A stretch of 64,000 bases of DNA from Desulfobacteraceae bacterium (lineage in GTDB: Bacteria; Desulfobacterota; Desulfobacteria; Desulfobacterales; Desulfobacteraceae): positions 24,090 to 88,089 of the forward strand of contig JADGFI010000023.1 of assembly GCA_016743945.1 (NCBI GenBank), given 5' to 3'. The notes under the pieces were generated by a model. The model was not told the DNA's origin, searched no databases, and was given only the letters and a program-made list of their open reading frames with translations. Positions 44,718-52,986 of the stretch are shown here, piece after piece (the stretch's first letter is position 1; every line of letters starts with the position of its first letter). The translations under genes were made by a program, and so were the position numbers.

Positions 44718-46640
44718 ATGGGAAATAAAATGATTACTATAACATTTCCAGATAATGCCGTAAAACAATTTGAAAACATCCCCACGGGAATGGAGATTGC
44801 AATAGGCATTTCCGAGGGGTTTGCCCGAAATTGTGTGGCCGTAAAAATAGGGGACCGGCTTCTGGATTTAAGCCTGCCCATCAATGAAGATGCACAGGTA
44901 AGCTTTATCACCGCCAATGATGACCAGGGCCTTGAAATCCTGCGGCATTCCTCCGCCCATGTCATGGCAGAGGCCGTGCAAAACCTCTACCCGGAGGCCA
45001 AGCTGACCATAGGCCCTGTGGTGGAGGATGGATTCTACTATGATATTGACATGCCCCCCGTCTCCGAAGATGACCTTGGTACCATTGAGGCGGAAATGAA
45101 AAAAATCATCAAAGCCAAAAGCACCTTTGAGCGCCGTGTGGTGTCCAAGGAAGAGGCCTTAAAAATTTTTGCGGACAACCCCTTTAAACTCGAACTGATC
45201 AATGAACTTGTTGACCAGGAAATCTCCCTCTACCAGAACGGAAAATTCATTGATCTTTGCCGGGGACCCCATATTCCCCATACCGGTATGATAAAAGGAT
45301 TCAAGCTTTTAAAAATCTCCGGCGCCTATTGGCGGGCAGACCAGACAAGAGAACAACTCCAGCGGCTCTACGGTATTTCCTTTTTCGACAAAAAGAAACT
45401 CAATCGCTATATCCATCTCATTGAAGAAGCAAAAAAACGGGACCATAGAAAGCTGGGAACCCGGCTGGATCTGTTTTCCTTCCATGACGAGGCTGCCGGC
45501 ATGCCCTTTTTCCACGCCAAGGGAATGGACATGTGGAACGCTCTTTTAGACTATTGGCGGGATGAACACAGGGCAGCCGGGTATGTGGAAACCAAGACAC
45601 CTGTCATGCTCAACAGGAAACTCTGGGAACAAAGCGGCCACTGGGAAAACTATAGAGAAAACATGTATACCTCGGTGATTGATGACGAAGAGTATGCCAT
45701 CAAGCCCATGAACTGCCCCGGAGGCATGATCCTTTACAAAACAAAAGCCTATTCCTACCGGGACCTGCCCTTGCGGGCCGGTGAGGTGGGCCTGGTCCAC
45801 CGCCACGAATTATCCGGAGCGCTTTCCGGGCTTTTCCGGGTCCGGGCATTTCACCAGGATGATGCCCACATCTTCATGACCCCGGATCAGATCGACGAAG
45901 AGGTTCTCGGGGTATTAAGGCTGGCAGAAAGAATCTACAACCGCTTCGGCCTGACCTTTCACCTGGAACTGTCCACCCGGCCTAAAAAATCCATTGGTGA
46001 GGATGCCCAGTGGGCGGAGGCCACCAACGGGTTGAAGTCTGCCCTGGCGCTATATGGACAGGACTATGTCATCAATGAAGGGGACGGTGCCTTTTACGGC
46101 CCGAAAATTGATATCCACATCAAGGATGCCCTAGGGCGTACCTGGCAATGCGGCACGGTCCAGCTGGACATGGCCCTGCCCGAACGCTTTGACCTAAGCT
46201 ACAAGGGTCAGGACAATGAAAAGCACCGGCCCATCATGATCCACCGGGTTATTTACGGATCTATGGAGCGGTTCTTCGGCATTTTAGTGGAACATTTTGC
46301 CGGCAAATTTCCCCTGTGGCTGGCACCGGTCCAGGCAATTTTATTGCCCATTAACCAGGAATTGTCAGACTATGCAGACACCATCAAAAAGACCCTGGAG
46401 TCCCATAGGATACGGTGTGAGGTGGACAAACGAAACGAAACCCTGAAAAAGAAAATCAGGGAAGCCCAGGTCAACTACATTCCCCTGATCATCACCATCG
46501 GGGACAAGGAGAAAGAGACCAACACCCTTTCGGTTCGCACCCTGGACGGCAAGGTAAGAATGGGAATTCCCATGGAGGATCTGGTAACAAAGGTCTGCCA
46601 TCATATCAAGGAAAGAACCCTGGATGAAGCCATCCTCTAA
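44718..46640 (+). CDS. thrS: Threonyl-tRNA synthetase
   Basis: 640 residues, normal length. TGS domain (1-62), editing domain with HSSAHVMAEAV and CRGPHIPHTG, catalytic core with the zinc ligands in MNCPGGM, LVHRHELSG and HRPIMIHRVIYGSMERF, and a C-terminal anticodon domain. Start ATG at 44718, with a second ATG 12 bases later. No infC or rplT follows. A hairpin after the stop falls within the next gene. Confidence 0.96.
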   Translation: MGNKMITITFPDNAVKQFENIPTGMEIAIGISEGFARNCVAVKIGDRLLDLSLPINEDAQVSFITANDDQGLEILRHSSAHVMAEAVQNLYPEAKLTIGPVVEDGFYYDIDMPPVSEDDLGTIEAEMKKIIKAKSTFERRVVSKEEALKIFADNPFKLELINELVDQEISLYQNGKFIDLCRGPHIPHTGMIKGFKLLKISGAYWRADQTREQLQRLYGISFFDKKKLNRYIHLIEEAKKRDHRKLGTRLDLFSFHDEAAGMPFFHAKGMDMWNALLDYWRDEHRAAGYVETKTPVMLNRKLWEQSGHWENYRENMYTSVIDDEEYAIKPMNCPGGMILYKTKAYSYRDLPLRAGEVGLVHRHELSGALSGLFRVRAFHQDDAHIFMTPDQIDEEVLGVLRLAERIYNRFGLTFHLELSTRPKKSIGEDAQWAEATNGLKSALALYGQDYVINEGDGAFYGPKIDIHIKDALGRTWQCGTVQLDMALPERFDLSYKGQDNEKHRPIMIHRVIYGSMERFFGILVEHFAGKFPLWLAPVQAILLPINQELSDYADTIKKTLESHRIRCEVDKRNETLKKKIREAQVNYIPLIITIGDKEKETNTLSVRTLDGKVRMGIPMEDLVTKVCHHIKERTLDEAIL

Positions 46641-47082
46641 AGTCTGTCATTGTGACCACCAAAAGGCAAGCGGGGGCAGCCCTGCCCCCGCTTGCCTTTT
46701 AAAGCTGAATCTTTATTACCGGCTGCCCTTAATTGGCTTCTGTGTTTTTCTTTTCTGGCAGTCGTCTTTTCCCTCCCTGTCTTCTGCCCCTTTATTTCCC
46801 CATGATGACAAACCCATGCACTTGGGAGCCTATGGATTTTTGGCCTTTCTGGCCGCCCGGAACCTGCACCGGGAAAAGCCTTTTTTCAATAGAACAAAGC
46901 TTAAGGTTATGGCCATTTCCTTTGCCTGTCTTTACGGTTTTTCCGATGAGATCCACCAGGCCTTTGTGCCGGAAAGGACGGCCTCTGTATGGGACTTTGC
47001 TGCAGATGTTTTGGGCAGTGTCCTGGGGGCCTGTTTCTATTTTGACCTTTTACACGGCAAAAAGGAGTCTCTATCAAAATGA
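46624..47082 (+). CDS. VanZ-family membrane protein
   Basis: 152 residues with three or four membrane segments. VanZ landmarks: DKPMHLGAYGFLAF and YGFSDEIHQAFVPERTASVWDFAADVLG. The only in-frame standard start is the ATG at 46624, inside the end of thrS, with AAGGAA about 10 bases before it. The first 25 codons then include a very strong hairpin, and these residues (HCDHQKASGGSPAPACLL) do not resemble the family. A non-standard start after the hairpin is possible. Stop overlaps the next gene by ATGA. Confidence 0.75.
   Translation: MKPSSKVCHCDHQKASGGSPAPACLLKLNLYYRLPLIGFCVFLFWQSSFPSLSSAPLFPHDDKPMHLGAYGFLAFLAARNLHREKPFFNRTKLKVMAISFACLYGFSDEIHQAFVPERTASVWDFAADVLGSVLGACFYFDLLHGKKESLSK
46661..46700 (+). 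terminator. Strong terminator-like hairpin after thrS, within vanZ frame
   Basis: 19-bp perfect stem from AAAAGGCAAGCGGGGGCAG to its complement, with a 2-base nominal loop, ending in CCTTTTAAA. It begins 20 bases after the thrS stop. It should stop most transcription from thrS, so the genes downstream would be attenuated or have another promoter. Confidence 0.8.
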
Positions 47083-48164
47083 ATGATTTTTCAGATAAAA
47101 TCGTCCAGATTCTCAACCACGGCGCCCTGAACCTGGCCCTGTCCCTGGGATATTCCCTCAAAATATTTGATGTGATGGATAAAATCGGAGAACCTGCTAC
47201 TCTTAAAGCCCTGGCCGCTGCCACCACCCTTGACAGACGATATCTCAAAGAATGGCTGGGCATAATGGTAACAGGAGAAATCATTACCCTGTCCACAGGT
47301 CCCACACAAAAAGAGAATCAAGAAGAAACCTATTATTTACCCCCCGCCCATGCCGATGTCCTTACCCGCAGGGCCGGGAACAATAACCTGGGCGTCTATA
47401 CCCAGGAAACGCCCCTGCTGACAAGTTGCGCCATGGAGGCTATCCAAAAAAAATTTCCCACGGGCCAGGGCGTGAGCTTTGACCATTATCCCAGGTTTCA
47501 GCAATTTATGTCTGAACTGTCCAATGCCAAACACGAACAGGTGCTGATCCAGACATTTTTGCCCTCGGTGGACAATGGTACCTTGGTGGATCGGTTAAAA
47601 AAGGGGATTGCGGTATGTGATATTGGATGCGGAGAAGGGGTTGCCTTAAACCTTATGGCCAAGGCCTTCCCCAATTCCCAATTTCTGGGAGTGGATACCC
47701 ATGGCGGCGCCATCGCAAGGGCCACTGAATCCGCCCAAAAAATGAACCTGTCCAATGCACGGTTTAAGGGTTTGGATGCCGCTCAAATAAAAGGGGACAA
47801 GACCTTTTATCAAAAATTTGATTATGTCACAGCCTTTGATGCCATCCACGACCAGTCTCACCCTCTATCGGTCCTTGAAGGCATCCGGGCCATGCTCAAA
47901 CCCGGCGGGCAATTTTCCATGGTAGACATCAAGGCCGCCACAAGGCTTCAAGACAATCTGGATCATCCCATGGGCCCCTTTTTGTATACCGTCAGCCTCA
48001 TGCACTGCATGCCCGTGGGCCTCAACGACAAGGGCCGGGGTCTTGGCATGATGTGGGGAAAAGAACAGGCCCTGGCACTTCTTGCCCAGGCGGGGTTTGA
48101 CCGGGTGGATGCCCTTGAAATTCCCAATGATCCCTTTAATCTGCACTTTTTCTGTGAAAGATAG
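47079..48164 (+). CDS. SAM-dependent methyltransferase with N-terminal winged-helix domain
   Basis: 361 residues. Residues 1-90 form a winged-helix dimerisation domain like those in O-methyltransferases (TLKALAAATTLDRRYLKEWLGIMV). SAM motif CDIGCGEGVALNLMA at about 180, then DAIHDQSHP and LKPGGQFSMVD. The arrangement resembles mycobacterial Rv2258c-type proteins. Substrate unknown. Coupled to the VanZ-like gene. Confidence 0.82.
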   Translation: MNDFSDKIVQILNHGALNLALSLGYSLKIFDVMDKIGEPATLKALAAATTLDRRYLKEWLGIMVTGEIITLSTGPTQKENQEETYYLPPAHADVLTRRAGNNNLGVYTQETPLLTSCAMEAIQKKFPTGQGVSFDHYPRFQQFMSELSNAKHEQVLIQTFLPSVDNGTLVDRLKKGIAVCDIGCGEGVALNLMAKAFPNSQFLGVDTHGGAIARATESAQKMNLSNARFKGLDAAQIKGDKTFYQKFDYVTAFDAIHDQSHPLSVLEGIRAMLKPGGQFSMVDIKAATRLQDNLDHPMGPFLYTVSLMHCMPVGLNDKGRGLGMMWGKEQALALLAQAGFDRVDALEIPNDPFNLHFFCER

Positions 48165-48184
48165 ACCCCTAAGGAATAAACTTC

Positions 48185-48556
48185 ATGAAAATTCTCACCC
48201 TGCTGAAAAACACAACATTACAAAAAAAACTTACCCCGAAACACGGTCTCTCTTTATATATTGAAACAGGCCCCAGAAAAATCCTCTTTGATACCGGTCC
48301 GGACCATACCTTTATTGAAAATGCCAGAAAACTGAACATTAATCTGATCATGGGCGGTTTCCATCTGTTTAACCCGGCCGCAAAGAAAATAGAACCTTTG
48401 AAAGGTATCCAACAACTTGTCACAAAGCTTTCCATTTATCGCGACACAAAATTTTACACCGGACATTGTACCGGTAAAAAAGCCTTTGACACGCTGAAAA
48501 AATTGATGAAAGACAGGCTATTTGAATTTAAAACAGGGACAAGTATCACACTATAA
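48185..48556 (+). pseudogene. Metallo-beta-lactamase-fold gene with in-frame deletion of its core
   Basis: 123 residues. The N-terminus (HGLSLYIETGPRKILFDTGP, then FIENARKLNINL) and the C-terminus (GGFHLF, FYTGHCTGKKAFDTL) match an MBL-fold family of about 270 residues. The join falls at NINL/IMGGFHL: about 150 residues, including the HxHxDH metal site that should follow NAxxLGID, are absent without loss of frame. An active hydrolase is not possible. It is still behind a ribosome site (AAGGAA), so a small protein may be made. Confidence 0.75.
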
Positions 48557-48582
48557 ACCCCTTTATTTTCAGGAGAAAAACA

Positions 48583-49611
48583 ATGACAAAAAACCCTGGG
48601 CAGTTACCGAAAAATTTACCCTTCCCGGAACTGCCAAAATTTATAAGTCCGGAGAAAAAGAAAGAATATAAAAATAAAATTAAGCAACGGCTGATCAAAG
48701 AGAATGCCGTCTTAATAGCCCATTATTACACGGATAATGAGGTACAGTCCCTGGCCGAGGAAACCGGTGGTTTTGTGGGAGATTCACTTGAAATGGCACG
48801 GTTTGGAAAAGACCATAAAGCCGATACCGTGGTTGTCGCCGGTGTTAGATTCATGGGGGAAAGCGCCAAGATTCTCACCCCGGACAAGCGGGTGTTAATG
48901 CCAACCCTTGAAGCCACCTGCTCCCTTGACATCAGCTGTCCTGAAAAAGAGTTTAGTGAATTTTGTGATGCCCACCCTGACCGCACAGTGGTGGTATATG
49001 CCAACACCTCGGCTGCTGTCAAAGCCCGGTCCGACTGGGTTGTTACATCCAGCATTGCTGTCAAGGTAGTCGGTTATTTAGCTGAGGAAGGGCAAAAAAT
49101 TATCTGGGCACCGGATCACCATCTGGGAAGGTATGTCCAAAGGGAAACCGGTGCAGATATGATCTCCTGGCAGGGCAATTGTGTCGTTCATGATGAATTC
49201 AAATATGAAGAACTCATGGGGTTGAAAAAGGCAAACCCCGATGCTGCCGTCCTTGTTCATCCGGAATCTCCGGAACCTGTAATAGACCTGGCTGATTTTG
49301 TAGGATCCACCTCCCAGATCATAAATGCCTGCACGATTTCAAATAAGAAACGGTTCATCGTGGCAACGGACAAAGGTATTTTCTTTAAAATGCAGCAGGC
49401 CGTACCAAACAAAGAGTTGATCATTGCTCCGACCTCCAGTGAAAGCGCCACCTGTCGAAGCTGCGCCAAATGTCCATGGATGCAGCTCAATGATCTTAAA
49501 AGGCTATCAGAGGTATTTGATACGCCTGGCAATGAAGTTCTCGTGGATCTGGACATTATTAAAAAGGCTTTGATCCCACTGAATAAAATGTTCCAGTTCA
49601 TGAAATCCTGA
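48583..49611 (+). CDS. nadA: Quinolinate synthase A
   Basis: 342 residues. Condenses iminoaspartate with dihydroxyacetone phosphate for NAD synthesis, using a 4Fe-4S cluster with three Cys ligands, here in EATCSLD, QGNCVVHDEF and the CRSCAKCPWM region. Other landmarks: LIAHYYTDNEVQ, GDSLEMARFG and YANTSAAVKA. AGGAG ribosome site. No nadB or nadC nearby. Confidence 0.95.
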   Translation: MTKNPGQLPKNLPFPELPKFISPEKKKEYKNKIKQRLIKENAVLIAHYYTDNEVQSLAEETGGFVGDSLEMARFGKDHKADTVVVAGVRFMGESAKILTPDKRVLMPTLEATCSLDISCPEKEFSEFCDAHPDRTVVVYANTSAAVKARSDWVVTSSIAVKVVGYLAEEGQKIIWAPDHHLGRYVQRETGADMISWQGNCVVHDEFKYEELMGLKKANPDAAVLVHPESPEPVIDLADFVGSTSQIINACTISNKKRFIVATDKGIFFKMQQAVPNKELIIAPTSSESATCRSCAKCPWMQLNDLKRLSEVFDTPGNEVLVDLDIIKKALIPLNKMFQFMKS

Positions 49612-50120
49612 GCCAACAATAATCAGCCTTAATTCCTGTGTTCAGATGCCATAGGGAAAGTTCCAGATCCCAGGAGTGCCATAATCAAAGGTTAGATCAG
49701 GTGGCTGTGCGGGGGGGGATTTTCCAGATTTTCATCCACGGCTTTTGTTTTAGATATTAGCAACAGGGACGCCCCTTATCCTCTTGGAACACAGGCTTGT
49801 TTTCCATCTATCCTAAAAAAACCAAAAAAATATAAAACCCCCCAAATGGGTGATGGCAATATATTTTATGCCTGATAGACATGGGCAGTACAAGATTTTT
49901 TTTTGATATAATTCACATAGCGCAGAAGGATTCAAAATGGCTTTTCCAAATTATTCCGAATCCTGAAACCTAGCGGAAAATTATTCATCGGATTTCACGA
50001 TAAAAGTGGATCTGATATCCAGGCCTGGAACAAAGATGACCTGTTGGTGTGCCATTGCTACTAAATTATAGCACCTGACATCGCCGGTGTAATTTTATAA
50101 AAAAGGAGGTTTTAAAAATA
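49612..50120. other. Intergenic stretch with a gene remnant
   Basis: About 510 bases. The first 320 bases show no coding, apart from an 8-G run and A/T-rich tracts. A methyltransferase tail lies at 49936-50064 (separate entry). A strong ribosome site for the following thioesterase gene is at its end. Confidence 0.6.
49936..50064 (+). pseudogene. Methyltransferase C-terminal remnant
   Basis: An open frame of 42 codons without a start reads NGFSKLFRILKPSGKLFIGF, then HDKSGSDIQAWNKDDLL, and ends in TAA. The RILKPSGKLFIGFHDK segment is the motif after the core of class I SAM methyltransferases. The SAM-binding part is absent. Confidence 0.55.
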
Positions 50121-50636
50121 ATGCTTGATGATGTTAACAAAGAACCGGAGACAGAGGTTGTCATCCGGTTCCAGGACTGTGACCCTTTCGGTCATCTGAA
50201 TAATGCCAGATATATTGATTACTTTCTCAACGCGCGTGAAGACCATCTGGCTGACCAGTATGATCTGGATATCTATGAAAGACAAAAACAGTCCAAAACA
50301 AACTGGGTTATTGCCAAAACAGAAATCGCCTATCTTTCCCCTGTTATTTTCAGGGAAAGGGTTTTGATCAGAACACGCCTCATCCACCATACAGATACGT
50401 CACTGCTGATGGAAGGGGTAATGACCGGCATGATCCGTAAGGATTTAAAATCAGTTACCTGGATTGAATTCCGGCATTTTGATCTGGCGTGCCAGACCCC
50501 GGCCAGGCATTCAGCTCGCCTGATGGATCTGTTTCAAAAAATTGCAGCCAGGGGAATCAATACATCCGATTTTGATGCAAGGATTAAAGAGGTTCTCAGC
50601 TCACACAAAAAAACAAAATGCTTCAGCCATATCTAA
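50121..50636 (+). CDS. Hot-dog fold acyl-CoA thioesterase
   Basis: 171 residues. The 4HBT signature is at residues 15-40: RFQDCDPFGHLNNARYIDYFLNARED, with the acidic residue and Asn-rich turn of the family. The C-terminal 35 residues extend past the fold and end with KKTKCFSHI. Very strong ribosome site (AAAGGAGG). Monocistronic as far as can be seen. Confidence 0.85.
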   Translation: MLDDVNKEPETEVVIRFQDCDPFGHLNNARYIDYFLNAREDHLADQYDLDIYERQKQSKTNWVIAKTEIAYLSPVIFRERVLIRTRLIHHTDTSLLMEGVMTGMIRKDLKSVTWIEFRHFDLACQTPARHSARLMDLFQKIAARGINTSDFDARIKEVLSSHKKTKCFSHI

Positions 50637-50991
50637 AACCAAGGAAAAGAGGTCTATCCTGTTTCAAGTTTCAAGCGTATTTGAAACTAGGGATCGCAGA
50701 TGAAATAAGATGAACAGAAATAACGCAGAACTTTGGTTCATCTACAAGGCACATCAAAGGTTCAATAGCAGTTATAAAATGAAAGTTAAAAAGAAAAACT
50801 TGAAATATTTTTTTTCGATTGAACAAAACAAGGATCCTTGTCATGCTCTGGCAGCCTCATTCGACTTTCTATTTTTTAATATTGTTATTACCGCACCAAA
50901 TGTGGTATTTTTTGTCTTTTACTCTTCTGAGATACGGTCACTAAGGCATCATACGGCCTATCTGAATTGAAAAACAAAAAGGAGCACCACA
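50637..50991. other. Intergenic stretch, no supported gene
   Basis: Holds an inverted repeat (50668-50687) and an 86-codon open frame without a good ribosome site or recognisable similarity (50710-50970). The AAAAGGAG ribosome site for the next methyltransferase is at its end. Confidence 0.5.
50668..50687. repeat. Inverted repeat GTTTCAA-GCGTAT-TTGAAAC
   Basis: Seven-bp perfect arms, with a direct copy of the left arm immediately before (50661-50667). Possible operator or mRNA hairpin. Confidence 0.5.
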
Positions 50992-51618
50992 ATGAAAATG
51001 AATTTTCTTGAATCATTTGTAATGAATTCATTTATACGCACGTGGTTTTTGAAAAACTTAGAAGCACCAACACTACTAGAACTTTCAGGTTCCTTGAAAG
51101 ATCACGCTGTTCTTGAAATAGGCTGTGGTCAGGGTGTAGGCACGGAACTGCTTTTTAATATGTTTAATGCAAAAAAAGTAATGGCCATGGATATCGATCT
51201 AAAAATGATACGTCGAGCCCAAAAACGGTTAAGAAACTATGACGCACCCAAGTTGATTCTTCATGCCGGAGATGCGACCAACATTACAACCCGGGATGAA
51301 ATGTTTGATGCAGTCGTCAATTTTTCCGCACTTCATCACGTCCCTCAATGGCAAAAAGCAATTACAGAAATTGCACGCGTTTTAAAACCAGGGGGGCGAT
51401 TTATCTTCGAAGAAGTAACCCGTCAGTGGATCGAAAGATGGCCAAACCGATTGTTGTTTCTACATCCAAAGGAAAGTCGTTTCACAGACTTAGAATTCCT
51501 CCAAGAGCTAGAAAAAAATGGACTTAAGGTGGAAGATCGGTTCACCACAAAAAAGAAAGGGGACTTCATATTTGGTGTCGGCATTCGCGAAACACGATCA
51601 ATCCAGCATCCGAAATGA
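50992..51618 (+). CDS. Class I SAM-dependent methyltransferase
   Basis: 208 residues. SAM-binding VLEIGCGQGVGTELL at about 40-54, acidic loop MAMDIDLKMI, NFSALHHVPQW and RVLKPGGRFIFEEVT. UbiE/COQ5-like Methyltransf_11 type. Good ribosome site. Substrate unknown; nearest genes are a thioesterase and a second methyltransferase on the other strand. Confidence 0.85.
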   Translation: MKMNFLESFVMNSFIRTWFLKNLEAPTLLELSGSLKDHAVLEIGCGQGVGTELLFNMFNAKKVMAMDIDLKMIRRAQKRLRNYDAPKLILHAGDATNITTRDEMFDAVVNFSALHHVPQWQKAITEIARVLKPGGRFIFEEVTRQWIERWPNRLLFLHPKESRFTDLEFLQELEKNGLKVEDRFTTKKKGDFIFGVGIRETRSIQHPK

Positions 51619-52037
51619 TAAATCTTTCAGCCACACAGCTACTGATGTGGTAGATAAATAATGGACACTTTCTTAAGAGTGGATTATTAATCATTCCGGA
51701 GGGTGTTCAATAAAAAAAAGGTACTCCTTCACGGGGGGCTCCTATGGCCCATAAGTGTCTGAAATGATGGTTCAAAACATAGTTTTATAAGCTGCTGAAA
51801 TAATTGAAAATAGGGTCAATCTAAATTCGCAGAATTCAAGCAAACCATCATCATCAGATTCTCCATTTAAAAAGCCTCTAAAGGAAAAAAAGAAAAGCAA
51901 AAGATCTTCAACTGCTTTGCCATTGTGTAAAAAAAATCGCCAGACGAGGAACAATGGTGTGAGTTTTATCAACGATTCACTGATATAGCATGGCTTTAGC
52001 CTTCATGGCACACCGACATCTATGCTGACACAGGGGG
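51619..52037. other. Intergenic stretch, nothing recognised
   Basis: About 420 bases between converging methyltransferase genes. Open frames here are short and without similarity I can name. No terminator hairpin with U-run was found. Confidence 0.5.
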
Positions 52038-52940
52038 TTAGTCCGGTTTAATCCAAATAACAGCGGGTTCATTAGAGCTTGAAAAAAAGTACCCCAAGAA
52101 AGCATAGAACAGAAGTTGAGGCTTTTTAAAAATAATGGTTGCGTTTGAAGGGTCTAAAGCCTTATCTATGTTATGTCCAAGGGCTTTTGAGTATTCATCA
52201 AGGAATTTATAATTGGAAAAAGGAAATAATGTGTCCATGTAGGATCTCAGATATATATGTTCAGGTTCTAACTGGAATTCTACTCCAAGAGAGAGAAGGG
52301 TTGCCTGGTTGATGATTACCCTGTGAAAGGGAAGATGAAGAGCCGTGATGTACTTGTCTATATCGTTCATTTCAATATTTTGTGAATCGGCTGTGCCTAC
52401 ATAGAGTTTCCCTTTTTGTTTGAGAAAACTCAATGTTTCTTGAATCATTTTTCTTGGATTCTGACAGTGCTCAATCACATCATTGGCGATGACCCAATCA
52501 AAATCACAGTTCATGACCGGAGGCGTTGAATAATCGGAAACATAGGGATCATACCCCAAAATATTTTTATAGCCATTTTTTTTCATGAATTTTATGAAAA
52601 CACCGTTCCCGCACCCATAATCAAGAATGTAATCTGATTTTTTTATTCCACTTTGAATAAGACGTTTCAATAAGTTTTTGTAGGTTCGGCTGGCATAATT
52701 GTCCAACTTTCTTTTATTCAGGGAATAATTTGAGTATATCTCCTTTAAATCACCGGGGTCAAGGGCGTGGATGGTCAGGCATTTGGGACATTTCCAGATT
52801 CTGAAAGCGCTTTTTTGAAAGAGGGTAGTGTTTCCTCTTACGGTTCCAAAATCTTTTTCCGATGGATGTTCAGGAGTATAGTTGCAAATGATACAGTGGC
52901 AAGCCTTTGTCTTTTCGTTGTTTGTGTTTATATTCTGCAT
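52038..52940 (-). CDS. SAM methyltransferase with N-terminal zinc ribbon
   Basis: 300 residues. Two cysteine pairs (CIIC near residue 16 and CPKC near residue 52) suggest a zinc ribbon. The methyltransferase core has ILDYGCGNGVFIKFM, GYDPYVSDY and ANDVIEHCQNPRKMIQ (Methyltransf_23 pattern). The last 60 residues include a hydrophobic stretch (LLFYAFLGYFF) that might touch the membrane. It is downstream of the GMC oxidoreductase on the same strand with 46 bases between, so both are probably one transcript. Confidence 0.82.
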   Translation of the reverse strand: MQNINTNNEKTKACHCIICNYTPEHPSEKDFGTVRGNTTLFQKSAFRIWKCPKCLTIHALDPGDLKEIYSNYSLNKRKLDNYASRTYKNLLKRLIQSGIKKSDYILDYGCGNGVFIKFMKKNGYKNILGYDPYVSDYSTPPVMNCDFDWVIANDVIEHCQNPRKMIQETLSFLKQKGKLYVGTADSQNIEMNDIDKYITALHLPFHRVIINQATLLSLGVEFQLEPEHIYLRSYMDTLFPFSNYKFLDEYSKALGHNIDKALDPSNATIIFKKPQLLFYAFLGYFFSSSNEPAVIWIKPD

Positions 52941-52986
52941 GGATACAATCCTTAAACTTTAATAAGTTATTTGTTTTCTTATATTG

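Noticed and set aside
50710..50970. 86-codon open frame on the plus strand before the methyltransferase
   Set aside because: No good ribosome site, no recognisable motif, and composition like the surrounding AT-rich spacer.
51772..51972. 66-codon minus-strand frame between the two methyltransferases
   Set aside because: No ribosome site, no similarity, low-complexity hydrophobic composition.
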